From positions 285,344,492 to 285,408,491 of the forward strand of contig OY856186.1 of the NCBI GenBank assembly GCA_963693315.1: a DNA stretch of 64,000 bases. Direction: 5' to 3'. Positions 30,808-41,215 of this stretch are shown piece after piece. Position numbers and translations under genes: made by a program. The stretch is from Diogma glabrata (taxonomy: Eukaryota > Arthropoda > Insecta > Diptera > Cylindrotomidae). Numbering within the stretch: the first letter of the stretch is position 1; each line of letters begins with the position of its first letter. Below the pieces are notes generated by a model. It was not told where the DNA came from. It was given only the letters and a program-made list of their open reading frames with translations, and searched no databases.

Positions 30808-31134
30808 CCGCTCTTACCAGCACATCACGTGATATCACTCGTCCAACTGTATTTGATGCAACGCATCGATAAATTGTATTATGAATATCTTGGCGATATG
30901 CTCCGGCAGGAAATGGTAATAAAACAAGCGTACCATTTCTTAAAACTCTTCGTACACCACCCACATCACCAATTGAGGTTCCATCTACTGACAACCAATC
31001 AATTGACGGTTGTGGACTTCCGGATGCTGAACAATCAAGCCATCCACCACTAGAATTTGAAAATTCCAATTTTGATGGCGGCTCCATAACAAACGATGGA
31101 CCACGTAAATGTGACTCGAATGACAATATCATAT
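30808..31134 (-). CDS. Dscam2: Dscam exon, Ig1
   Basis: A 327-bp minus-strand exon with acceptor TTTTTTTACAG before 31134 and donor GCGG|GTAAGTTAC after 30808, phase 1 at both ends. It encodes the whole first Ig domain: SHLRGPSFVMEPPSKLEFS, WLDCSASGSPQPSIDWL (first Cys, core Trp), VRRVLRNGTLVLLPFPA and IYRCVASNTVGRVISRDVLV (second Cys). It contains N-glycosylation sequons NSS and NGT. In Dscam receptors Ig1-Ig4 form the horseshoe that starts homophilic binding. The signal-peptide exon, which must lie at higher coordinates, was not identified. Reading past the donor as coding would be an artefact. Confidence 0.94.
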
Positions 31135-32122
31135 CTGTAAAAAAAGAAAATGTTTATTTGTGTTTGATTATGTGTCATAATTTATAATTTATGATATTTA
31201 AGAATTTAAACAAAGTTAAAAAAAAATTATTGAAAAGAAAAAGATTTATAGAACGAAATATTTTTTTTGGATATTAAAAAATTGAAAATGTAACATCATT
31301 CTTAAAAAGTCAATAAATAAATCATGCAATAAAACTGAAAGTCATCCATTTTACTTTATATGTAAAACGAATGTGATTTTTTGAAATTATTGACAACATA
31401 ATCGTTGAATATGTGTAGGTTCTATAAATTTTGTTGTTTGATGATTAGCTCTTTTAAGAAAAAAGTCAAACTACGAAAACTTTGATAAAGAATATTAACA
31501 GCAATGATGTTGCTGATTAAAAAAAGAACTCAACAGTTAAAAATCTGTAAATTCATGCGAACATAAAAGAATCAAGAATTCAAAATCATAAATCAAGAAT
31601 AGAGATTCAGGAGTGAAAAATAACAACTCAAAAGTATAAAATTCAACGATTGAAAGTGTCAAGAATCAAAAGTCAAGAATCATGAGTCTGGAACCTAGAA
31701 TCAATAATCAAGAAGCAGTAATTTGGGATTAAGAATCATAGTTTTTTTTTTTCAAACCAGTCTTTTCAATTCGTTAGTGCTGCTGTTTTCTTTTTCTAAA
31801 AACAGTGTTTTCTTGTATATTCTAATTATTGAAGCATTGTAAATTAAAATTTCATAAAATACATTTTTATATTTTATATTTAATAATCAAAACATATCAT
31901 GAACTGACTGTACACGCCCAGTACAAAATATGTAACCTAATTGACAAAATAATTATTGTATATTTTTATTATTTGTGTATGCATAGTACGTATGTACATT
32001 AATTTCAATGAACTTAATTTTCAGCACTACTGTCCTTGTTTGCCTAAGTTTAATCCAAAACAAAACTGATGAAAATCTTAGACAGTACCGAAATGAGAGA
32101 AATATATGTAGAGAACCAATAG
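31135..32122. other. AT-rich DNA upstream of Dscam Ig1 exon
   Basis: Probably intron. Around 31550-31740 there are many loose CAAGAATC/AATCAAGAAT words, a degenerate microsatellite-like stretch. No exon found. Confidence 0.45.
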
Positions 32123-32771
32123 ATGCAGAAAAAAATCTTTTTAATCGGAAATAATCTAAAAGCATCTAAATTTGCTGAATTTTTTGAAGTGGTTCACGGA
32201 ATTTCTATAAAGCGGTTAAGGCTGTCCAAGGCAATTTTTGTAAGTCTTCTCTACCGCCTTTTATTGGCGGTAGAGAAGACTTATGAGATAAGAGATATGC
32301 TGATCATTGACCAAAAAGAAAAAGCTAACCTTCTGGGAAATTATTTCTCTAAAAATTCTGCACTAAAAGAACCCAATTTCTTACCTAAGCCAATTCCTAG
32401 AGTTTCGCACAACATGATGCGCCTAATTTTCCGTAAAAAGCATCATTCGAAAAATGCTTTAACAAATTAATACTAACAAAACATCTGGGCCAGATCGTAT
32501 TCCTCCAATTATTCTGAAAACCTTTACTAGGGAGTTAGCACCAATCCTCACTAAAATCTTTTATTTGCCATATAAGAAAGGAGCATTTCCCGAAATACGG
32601 AAAATAGCAAGCGTACAATCAGTTCCAAAAAAGGGTAGTAAGACTGACCCAACAAATTACAGACGCATTCCAAATTTATCGGTTGTTTCTAAAATTGTTG
32701 AGAAATACATTAATTTTAATATAATGAACTTCTTAGAGTCTGTAACGACTGACTATTTCAAATATTTATAA
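32123..32771 (+). pseudogene. Jockey/I-like retrotransposon RT fragment
   Basis: The first frame (32123-32470) holds the region upstream of the RT and ends NMMRLIFRKKHHSKNALTN. A frameshift near 32465 leads to NTNKTSGPDRIPPIILKTF (the KA/TSGPDGIP-type RT block 1), ELAPILTKIF, IRKIASVQSVPKKGSKTDPT, NYRRIPNLSVVSKIVEK (RT block 2) and then stops at 32771. Catalytic palm motifs (FADD) are absent. It was truncated before them. The PVPKKG-DP-NYR-I-L words are typical of Jockey-group elements. Confidence 0.8.
32241..32283. repeat. perfect 18-bp stem hairpin
   Basis: TAAGTCTTCTCTACCGCC, a 7-base TTTTATT loop, then the exact complement GGCGGTAGAGAAGACTTA. It lies inside the retrotransposon fragment and looks like a local inverted duplication rather than an inherited motif, since it interrupts the expected protein. 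Confidence 0.9.
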
Positions 32772-32887
32772 ACAAATAGCATTAAATTTAAATGTTTTTT
32801 CATATTTAGCACATCGAATCCTCATGAAAACTATAATTACTGTCAATCTCCTCCTTTTCTTGATCTATAATCGGAGCACTATTATGA

Positions 32888-33122
32888 GATTTTGACGGAG
32901 CATCCACTACAAGTTGCATTGCAAAAGTCCAACTTTTCGACAGATACATAATGCACCACATCCTTTTTTGAAATTACAGAAAATCATTCTGAAAAGGTTT
33001 TCTGCAGGAATATTTTGCATTCTGATGGGCTGCAAAGATAATTCTCATGAGGTAAACTTTTGTAAACGACGGTTTATTTCTGCCATCCTCATACTTTGTT
33101 CATAAGAACTATCAAATACAAC
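32888..33122 (-). pseudogene. cysteine-rich CXC-like protein remnant
   Basis: Minus-strand translation gives GSNTVVFDSSYEQSMRMAE, a stop, then RMIFCNFKKGCGALCICRKV and, one frame over, CNATCSGCS. The spacing C-x(5)-C-x(3)-C-x-C-R-K-x-G-L-x-C resembles tesmin/TSO1-type CXC modules found in transposon-associated insect proteins, preceded by the VVFD motif often seen with them. One stop and one frameshift make it a pseudogene. Identity of the parent element is unknown. Confidence 0.5.
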
Positions 33123-33179
33123 AGTATTACTACCGAAATTTCTTCTCAAATAATAGATGTATTCCCGGAAAAAACTGGG

Positions 33180-33345
33180 TGGCAGTGAGAAGGCCCGCTC
33201 CTAAAATCCCCGGCGACAAAAGGCCCGTGACAAAACGCCCGGGAAAAAAGGCCCGCGATGACAAAACGCCCGGGACAAAATCCCCTGCAGCGACAAAACG
33301 CCCGAGACAAAATCGCCGCGGCGACAAAACGCCCGGGACAAAAAA
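33180..33345. repeat. GACAAAACGCCCGGGA minisatellite array
   Basis: GC-rich units of about 17-22 bp, each combining GACAAAA with GCCCGGGA, GCCCGCGA or TCCCC. The array is open in several frames. It stands out sharply from the AT-rich surroundings and occurs, inverted and with longer units, at 35165-35390. Confidence 0.85.
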
Positions 33346-33826
33346 TCATGTAAAAAACCTAAAAATAATTATCTATTAATTTTCAAAATATGATAAAGCA
33401 TTCTTAAGCCTGATCTACTCTGCCTTTCACAAAATAGTTTTCACGATTACCCTTGCCAAAACACCTAAGTCCGATCTACTCCGCCTTTCACAAAATAATT
33501 TTCACAATTACCCGCGCCAAAAAACAATTTTATACAAAACCAATTTATACTTTGTAAACATAGCTGTATCGACCACCAAGAAAATGAAAAATAAGATAAA
33601 ATGATGAGAAAATAAGCAAATAAAGATAAAATGATGTGGAAAATGGATAATATAGGGTAAATGGGGATAGCTTGGAAAAAGTTGTGGGGTGGGGTTGGTG
33701 GGAGTGGCGATGGAGGGGTGTCTATCTTTGATCGAAGGTCTGCAAGGTCGCAGAAGCGAGTCAAATAAAATTAATATAGAAACCAAGAATTATATAACTA
33801 ATATAGAAAATTATATAAATAATATA
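33346..33826. other. AT-rich spacer with a duplicated phrase
   Basis: The phrase CCGATCTACTCCGCCTTTCA (about 33472) repeats one ~60 bp earlier (CTGATCTACTCTGCCTTTCA, about 33411). A G-rich purine tract (GGGGTGGGGTTGGTGGGAG) lies near 33685. Frames on both strands have no domain. Confidence 0.4.
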
Positions 33827-35043
33827 CACCGAAAAAAAAACGTTGGTAGAATCAACTACAAAGCTTGTTTGATTTTGCGTCTAATACGAACGTGGTTATT
33901 TTAACCAATGTAGCATTGTCAATTTATTTTAAAAAACGTAACAATTTTCATTATTTAAATCAACCACGGCGTGATCAATTTTTCTTGTTCATATTTTTCA
34001 GTTCGTTTGTTCGTGTTTTTGTTTGAAAATTATTGTGTTCGTTAAAATAAAAAACTAGGTAAAAAGAAACTAATAAACAAAATAAAGAAAAGTAATAAAC
34101 AAAAGAATAGAAAAATAAAAAGTTTTTATATATTTTAACATGGCTGGTTTTATTTAACATTTTACTTTAGGAAATAATTTAGATGTGTTTAATTGATTTA
34201 AATAATTTCCATATTATTTGCATATAAAATTATGTGCGAAAGAAATTTTTCAGTCAATGTTATAACAAAAATATCGTTAATGAAACAGGCCCTTTCTATA
34301 ATTAATTTTGGTGATTTAAAAAAATTATTCTATTTTTTTAATATTTTTTATTTTTCTTGTTTCATGTCCATTTATCGATATTTTAATTTAATTTTTCATA
34401 ATAATGAGAAAATTATAGAAAATTAGTATAATTTTCTACACATAATTCAAATATTTAAATTTTTGGATTTCTGATGTTTGGTCTTTTAAATCGTATCATT
34501 AAAAAAATGGCGAAAAAATGGACGCATCCTTTACAAACAAAATCACACTCATACATTTCCTATTTAGAACGTAAATATACCAACGCTAGCTTTATGCATA
34601 AAAATGTTTGTCGGGATTGATGCGAAATACATACTTCTAATATAAAAAATTTCAAATATTATATTTACGAAAAAAACGAACCCATACAAACATCGATAGC
34701 AGCAAAAACAAAACAAAGATGTACCAAACCAAAAGATTTAATACGGCGTATTGCTTGATTCTATCACAAACGTATTCAATATCACTATTTTTAGTCTAAT
34801 TTTTAATTTACCACGTTTGTAGTCAATTGAAAATTAAATCATAACTGACTCAACTACAAACATGGTTAAATCAAATATGATTGTGATACTTATAAAAAAA
34901 TATATCAACAACGGTTAAATTGTTAGTTTAAATACGGAGCGTTGGTTGATACAATCACTAACGTATTTAGTTCCCCAATTTTCACTTAATTTTCGATTAA
35001 CAATGCAACATGTTTGAATCAAGCAAGATTTTTTCTTTCGGTG
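33827..35043. mobile_element. TA-flanked element, CACCGAAA ends
   Basis: The left end is TA|CACCGAAAAAAAAACG; the right end is the complement, TTTTTCTTTCGGTG|TA. The TA flanks are 33825-33826 and 35044-35045. Inside both ends are related words (GTTGGTAGAATCAAC, GTTGGTTGATACAATC, AATACGGCGTATTGCTTG). It is 1217 bp with no transposase frame. It could be a long MITE or an eroded Tc1/mariner-type element. It sits between the two inverted GC-rich arrays. Confidence 0.7.
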
Positions 35044-35164
35044 TAGAAAACAAGAATTATATAAAATCCCCGCGGCGACAAAGGAGGGGAGGAGGGGCTA
35101 TCTTCTTTAAAACCAAATAGAATGAAAAGCATATCGGGGCGTTTGGCGGTGAAAGTGAAAGTGG

Positions 35165-35390
35165 GATTCTTGTTGTTGGGATTCTTCTTTCTGGGGATTT
35201 TGTCGCCGGGCCTTATGTCCTCAGGGGATTTCTTCGCCGGGCCTTATGTCCTCAGGGGATTTTGTCGCCAGGCTTTATGTCCTCAGGGGATTTTGTCGCC
35301 AGGCCTTATGTCCTCAGGGGATTTTGTCAACGGGCGTTTTGTCGACGGGGATTTTGCGCAGGGCCTTATGTCGGTAACCCAAAAAAACTG
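35165..35390. repeat. GGGGATTTTGTCGCC minisatellite array, inverted
   Basis: About 42-43-bp units read GGGGATTTTGTCGCCAGGCC then TTATGTCCTCA. On the other strand they contain GACAAAATCCCC and GCCTGGCGACAAAA, the same words as the array at 33180-33345. The two arrays face each other in inverted orientation. Confidence 0.85.
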
Positions 35391-35635
35391 CTGTAAATGT
35401 GCCATTTAAATTTATACAAAAACATATTTCAAAAAAGGTTTAAAAAATACGTGAAAAAATGTCTAAACAGTTAAAATTCGACCTTCATGCGGTTGAAGTG
35501 TTTGCATTGGCAGTTGATGAAAGTACAGATATTAACTCCGATGCCAGACTGGTAATTTCTTTGCGTTGTACTACAGTTGGGCAAATACGACAAACTCTTA
35601 GAACTAGAAACTTTGCAGGAACGAATTTTTATTTA

Positions 35636-35750
35636 CACATTTTACGTTCGTGAAATTGCCACCCTCGACGCTAACGCGTCTCGTGAACAAAAATGTCACT
35701 CAACGAAAAAGCATCCCTTGTAGCAAAATGTACTATTTTATAATTGGATT
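35636..35750. repeat. solo arm of the GACGCTAACGCGTC palindromic family
   Basis: The stretch TTTTACGTTCGTGAAATTGC, CTCGACGCTAACGCGTCTCG, GAACAAAAATGTCACTCAAC, TTGTAGCAAAATGTAC matches the right arm of the palindrome at 37898-38208 and its outer flank. Only one arm is present. Confidence 0.75.
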
Positions 35751-35871
35751 GGCACGCGAAAATAGCTACTATTTGATAAAAAAATTGTTTCGGCACGCCA
35801 ATAAAATTCAGTTGCGAACCCTGGTGTAGCCGTTTAACGTTAATCGAGAAACATGCATGAAGGCCCGTATT

Positions 35872-36678
35872 TTTTAACGTCGATTTTGATAAATCGGTGG
35901 ATTTATCTTCTCTTTCGTTTTTTTAAACGTAGATAAATCCATTGATTCTATCTTAGATTAAAAATGTATCTGCAGATTTATACCTCAATATCGATGGCTA
36001 AAACCGCGGCTACATTATTTTAGAAAATTCGAAAATACAAAACGTCATTAGGTTGCGTCAAACAGTTTTTAAATATATTCAAGTATAGTAAACTTTCTAA
36101 GAAAAGTTATGCAAAATCTTGTTAATTCATCTTCTTCTTCTTCTGACTCTAATTATGAAATAATCATACCAAGTCAACCAAGTCAATAAAACAACCAAAA
36201 ATATTTCAAGAAAGGATTGCTGTGGAATATTATAATGCGGAAGAGTTTAGGATGCGATTCAGGTTTTCTAAAGAAAGAGTTCATTATGTAGAAAGCATTA
36301 TAAAAATTAACATTGAACCACTAGACTTTTGTGGGTATCGTTTGATCAACGGGGTCGTGTCAATTGGTAATCGGTGATTTAATAGGAATAAGTCAGAGTA
36401 CAGCGGGCAATATGAGACAAAAACAAATATTACTGGGAAAAAATTAAAAAAACAATATTACTGGGAAAATTTAAAAAATGACAAACGTCACAACAAACAG
36501 TTTTTATGCAAAATTCGATATCGAAAATCGAAGATTTTAGCTCCATTTAAAAATACCACAAAAAAATCCATAGATGTATCCACCTTTATAATAACCAAAA
36601 ATTGCCTTAGTTAAAACAGTGGATTTTCAAAAGTTACGGATTAATCCGACGATTTATCCTCGTTTAAAAATATGAGCC
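35872..36678 (+). mobile_element. Harbinger/PIF-type element, decayed
   Basis: Imperfect inverted ends: GGCCCGTATTTTTTAACG on the left and GGCTCATATTTTTAAACG on the right (other strand), each followed by variants of GATAAATC. A GATAAATC/GATTTATC hairpin lies at about 35891-35910. It holds a Harbinger transposase remnant. The flanking three bases do not give a clean TWA duplication. About 0.8 kb, so internally deleted. Confidence 0.65.
36204..36425 (+). pseudogene. Harbinger transposase N-terminal remnant
   Basis: The first frame (from 36204) reads FQERIAVEYYNAEEFRMRFR, FSKERVHYVESII, matching the FR-RFRLSKE-V-YL start of HARBI1-like nucleases. A second frame (from 36367) reads VIGDLIGISQSTAGNMRQK, the helix-turn-helix-like G-IS-STA block. 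The segment between is shortened and frameshifted, and the DDE catalytic part is missing. Confidence 0.75.
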
Positions 36679-37897
36679 TAAATTTCTATCGTTATCAGCG
36701 ATTTAAATATCTATCGCATTCCGTCTGCCATTTACATACAAACGTTCTTTATAGCCAGAATCACTCTGAAATGTAAGCCTGAATTATTTTCTTACAAAGC
36801 TTTTTCATCATAATTTTAAATTGAATCCAACTTGTTTTATCTTCTTCCTTGCATGAACATAATAATCAACATTTTCTTTAAAACATAGTTTCCGTTATAA
36901 TTCTCATTTATTTTCGTCCTTTTATTTTTTCATCTAAAATATCCACAACAACATGAAATGGATCATTAAAATCAAATTGGTTCACTGAGCAATTTTCGAT
37001 ATTAAACAAAAAACAGGGAAATTTCTGTAAAAAAGTGATAAAATTTACTGACCTTTTTCTCTTAATTTATTTCTATTTTACTTTTTGCTATTATTATTAC
37101 TATTGTTCTTAAGTTGTTTCTTCATAATATATTCTTTCTTTTCTTTTAAGATGAAACAATTAATTACTTTTTCCATAAAGTAATAAAATTTTGTTTGTGT
37201 TTTTTCTGTTTGAACATTTAAAAGAAGATTTATGGATAGAAAAGTTTTCTGTAATGGAGGTTTAAAAGGTTGTTTTCTTGTTTGTGAAATTTTTTGACGA
37301 GCTGTTCTACGCTTATTTTCTTCGTCTATCTTACTTTTTTAGTTTATAAATTAAATTTTGTTTTTGCAAGTACTTATGTTTTGTCGTAAACAACTGAGTG
37401 AACAAAAAAAAGCAACCCATCGAAATACATAAACCATTGAACTTATATTTTTATTGTAAGCTAACAGTTTCGGTTGTTTAGGCGTAACATCTGGATAAGT
37501 ATTTCAATTTAACATTACGGTATATGAATTTTGGGGGATTTTGTGAGTGATTAGCTTAAGTAACTATTAGAAAATTTTGCAATTTGAAATAATTTTCCAT
37601 TTTCTCTTAGAAAACTTCTTTAGAAATATTATTGTGTCATTCGTGTTGAGATTGAACTCATAGGGACACTATAGTTAAAACCACGGTGGTTTATATAAAT
37701 ATTTTAATGTTCATGTTTGGATAATTTCTAAATTAAAACTTTATTGTTGCCAATCAATGCAAAACTAATTTTTGACTCATGACCAATTTATTGTCTTGTT
37801 AAAGATGGAAAATCTAATCAAAACGCCGATAAAATACAAAAATTAAATCTCACCATTGTAAATTTCTTGAAACTTCGGTAATCGTTGTGCTGCTTTT
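36679..37897. other. AT-rich non-coding DNA
   Basis: No feature recognised; the stretch is T-rich on the plus strand with no domain in any frame. Confidence 0.45.
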
Positions 37898-38208
37898 ACG
37901 AGACGCGTTAGCGTCGAATGAGGGAACTTCCCGAACGCAAAATGTTTTTATTTCTTGTAGGAAATACAAACTTTTCTATGATAGTAAATATATAAATAGT
38001 ACATTATGATGCAAGGACGTACAGCTAAGGTTTTTGGACGTATGTGGAGTTTAGTATTTTTCATTTGCCGCAAGCAAAATATTTAAAAATTGTTTACTGT
38101 TTCAAAATTTATATATTTACTATCATAGAAAGAATTGTATTTCCTAAGCGAAATAAAAACATTTTACGTTCATGAAGTTGCTCCCACTCGACGCTAACGC
38201 GTCTCGTG
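37898..38208. mobile_element. palindromic MITE, GACGCGTTAGCGTC arms
   Basis: Left arm: ACGAGACGCGTTAGCGTCGA, GGGAACTTCCCGAACGCAAA, ATGTTTTTATTTC, AGGAAATACAA, CTATGATAGTAAATATATAA. The right arm is its imperfect complement, ending CTCGACGCTAACGCGTCTCG. Arms are about 100 bp. The centre (37998-38095) has GGACGTACAGCTAAGGTTTT and ATGTGGAGTTTAG, echoed at 45535-45600 and 53460-53600. It contains no ORF. Confidence 0.75.
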
Positions 38209-39220
38209 AACACTTTTCACTCACGAAAAAGCAACGTTTCCATCTCTTGTAGCAAAATGTACCTTTCTTGTCTCTAAAATTCTTAACAAATTTCTAAATC
38301 AAAATTAAAATTTTTATAAATTTTGAGATAAAAATATGTTGAATAAGTAACTTTGATGAAAATATTTATTATTTTTTTCTTCAAACAAATCTTATAACTA
38401 TGACAACAAAAAAACAATTATTTTGATTGGATTATGAAATTTTGAATTGAAAGGTTGCTTTGATAAAAATTTCTCACTTTAATATATAGGCGAAAAAAAC
38501 GATATATTAGAAATTATTAAATTAAAATCGACAAAATAACATTCAAAATTCATTTTCTATTTTTTCATGGTTGCTTTGTTTCAAAAACTTTGTAAAATTA
38601 TATGAAAAAACCATAGCAACTACAATTTGTTATTCTTTTTACATTAGAGGAAAAAAACCCATTGTCACAGGGGATTAAGCCTGCTTGAAAATAAACTTTT
38701 CATCTGCTATCATAGAAAAATATTATTTTTTGCCAAGAAATATTTAAATTGGTTTTTCACGTCAATAAAACATAACGCATGTCAGTAATTTTACCATGTT
38801 TTGTGTGAATAATAAATTTTTAAAATATAAAAAATAAAAGAAAAAATGATACTTTTGGAAATTGCCATCTTGGAAAAATAAAACAATGCAATATTTTTAT
38901 ATGGCCCTATCTAGTACCTTTCAAACAAAACAAAAATTATTCAAATCGGTTAACTCGTTCGAGCACAATTTAACTTTAGACTTATTTGTAAATTCTTCAC
39001 AAATTTCAAGTCACCCTAAGAAAAACTGAAAAAAAAATGAAAAACACGTATTAATTTTTTTTTATTATACTAATGATTATGCAAGTATTAAGGATTCGAT
39101 CTGCCATCCATATATGTTAGAATGGTTTACGGTAGGCATATTTCGGTATATAATTAGTTTAATATGTTTTCTTGCATATTTTTATTAAGACAATCTTTAA
39201 TAGTTTTTGTATTTTTATTT
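38209..39220. other. AT-rich non-coding DNA
   Basis: A segment at about 38395-38475 (ACTATGACAACA, TTGGATTATGAAATTTTGAA, AGGTTGCTTTGATAAAAATT) is repeated at about 48880-48960 and, inverted, around 21590-21710. No coding remnant. Confidence 0.4.
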
Positions 39221-40000
39221 TTCAAGTGAAAACTTCTTTAGGCGCGTTGTGCGATTTTGAATGGGGTAAATGTCTATATTCAAATTATCGTCACGCTAAT
39301 TTTTTTTAAGTATAAAATACTTATATTCTGTGGTAACGTTTCAAAATTGCAATATGGATATATAATTTATAGGTCGAGAGTTCAATTCCTGGAGTGGTAC
39401 ATTTTTTATTGTTTTTTTTTTAATTTTTATTAAATACCATTAAAATTATTGTTTTTAAAAATAAAAATTTCTTTTCACGAATTTTAATTTGATCGATAAT
39501 GCAATTTTTTAATGTTATTGCTACTGTCTTTTTCCGTTTCGTTCAAACTATTATCATTTCGATATTAACAAGAAAATTAATTATTTTGTTGCCACGCAGT
39601 GCTAAAAATAATGAAATATTGGTTCTCCCATCATTATTTTCCATAATTTCATTCCCGTGAAATAAAATAAGAAAAATAAAAACTACTATTTCAGTATGTA
39701 CTTTTCTTTCAATATGAGTTGAAATCTTTATCACAAAAGATTGATTTAAACACAGATTAAGGATGCGGACAATATACGGTATTTAAATTTATTTTGTTGT
39801 ACCATTTTTAAAGTGAAAACTTCTTTAGGTGAGTTGTGCGATTGTGTATGGGGAAAAATGTATATATTCGAGTCATCGTCACGCTAAATAAATATTAAAT
39901 ATAAATTAAAAGATAAATTGTAATCATTTGCTATTTTCTTATTTCTTATTCTCATTTTCTTGATTAAGTAAAACTTCTTTAGGCGCGTTATGAGAATTTT
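39221..40000. repeat. three dispersed copies of an AACTTCTTTAGGCGCG motif
   Basis: The phrase GTGAAAACTTCTTTAGGCGC, followed by GTTGTGCGATTTTGAATGGG and a TCGTCACGCTAA end, spans about 39221-39300. It recurs with changes at about 39808-39880 (CTTCTTTAGGTGAGTTGTGC ... CATCGTCACGCTAA), and in part at about 39966-39985. The last two are duplicated again in the copy that starts at 57884. Confidence 0.7.
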
Positions 40001-40563
40001 GCAACGGAAGTATAAAAAACGAATATAATATTCGGCAAATATACGATTCAATCCGATTATGACACACATATTTTATTCACTTTTTTTTTGTGCATTATAG
40101 AAATAGTTCATATTTTTCGATGCTTAAAAATTTAACAGAAATTCAATTAAAAAAACATAATTTTGAATTAAATTTAGTGATTTTCAATCCGAATTTTTGA
40201 AGTATTTTAATTTAATTTCATATCAGTTTTCAAAATATTATTAGTCTGCTCCATTTTTGTTTATAATGGATGCTTAGACTCGTAAATTAATAAAAATGGC
40301 AGCATATTTGACTTTTTTAAAGGCAGAGAAATAAGTTGTCGCAAATCTTGGTAAATGGCATATATAATGAAATATAAGATGACAAAAGCACCGTTTTGAA
40401 ATTTGAGCAAAATCGAATAACTAGTTCAGGAATGGAAGCATGTTTGGTGGATCTTTTTGGTTTGGATGGTCAAGTCATTCATTTGTTCATTTGCATTATT
40501 ATATTTTTTATTCACTTATTCAATCTCGTACTAAATGTTATATGTGTTGGATGTGTCGATTGT

Positions 40564-41215
40564 AGATGGTGGTCATGGTGTGGTCATGGTGGTCATTGTG
40601 GTCATGGTGGTCATGGTAGTCATGGTGGTAAAAGGTCATGGTGGTCATGGTAGTCAAAGTGGTAATGGTGATCACGGTGTTCACGGTGGTCATGGTGGTC
40701 ATGGTGGTCACGGTGGTTACGGTGGTCATAGTGGTCATGATGTTCATTGTGGTCATGGTGGTCATGGTGGTTATGGTGGTCATGGTGGTCACGGTGGTCA
40801 TGGTGGTCATGGTGTTCACGGTGGTCATGATGGTCATGTTGGTCATGGTGTTCACGATGGTCATGGTGGTCATGGTGGTCATGGTGGTTATGGTGATCAC
40901 GGTGGTCATGGTGTTCACGGTGGTCATGGAGGTCATGGTGTTCACGGTGGTTATGGTGGTCATAGTAGTCATAGTGGTCATGGTGGTCACGGTGATCATG
41001 GTGGTCATGGTGAACACGGTGGTCATGATGGTGATGGTGTTCACGGTGGTCATGATGGTCATGTTGGTCATGGCGGTCATGGTGGTTAAGGTGGTGATGG
41101 TAGTCATGGTGGTAATGGTGGTCACGGTGGTCATGTTGGTCATGGTGTTCACGGTGGTCATGATGGTCATGATGGTTATGATGGTGTCACGGTGGTCATG
41201 GTGGTCATTGTGTTT
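40564..41215. repeat. 9-bp GGTCATGGT minisatellite, copy 1
   Basis: About 650 bp of 9-bp units GGTCATGGT with variants GGTCACGGT, GTTCACGGT, GGTTATGGT. Because the unit is a multiple of three, long frames stay open on both strands (His-Gly-Gly, Val-Met-Val and Met-Thr-Thr type repeats). There is no sign of a real gene: all three plus frames are open at once and there is no domain or splice context. Confidence 0.95.

Noticed and set aside
33130..33379. Open frames with Lys-Arg-Pro-Gly or Phe-Cys-Pro-Gly-Arg repeats
   Set aside because: Translations of the GC-rich minisatellite; open on both strands.
39361..39410. Possible tRNA or SINE B box (AGTTCAATTCC followed by a T run)
   Set aside because: The T-arm does not pair, no A box or cloverleaf is visible at the correct distance, and the second occurrence (57894) is just part of the large duplication.
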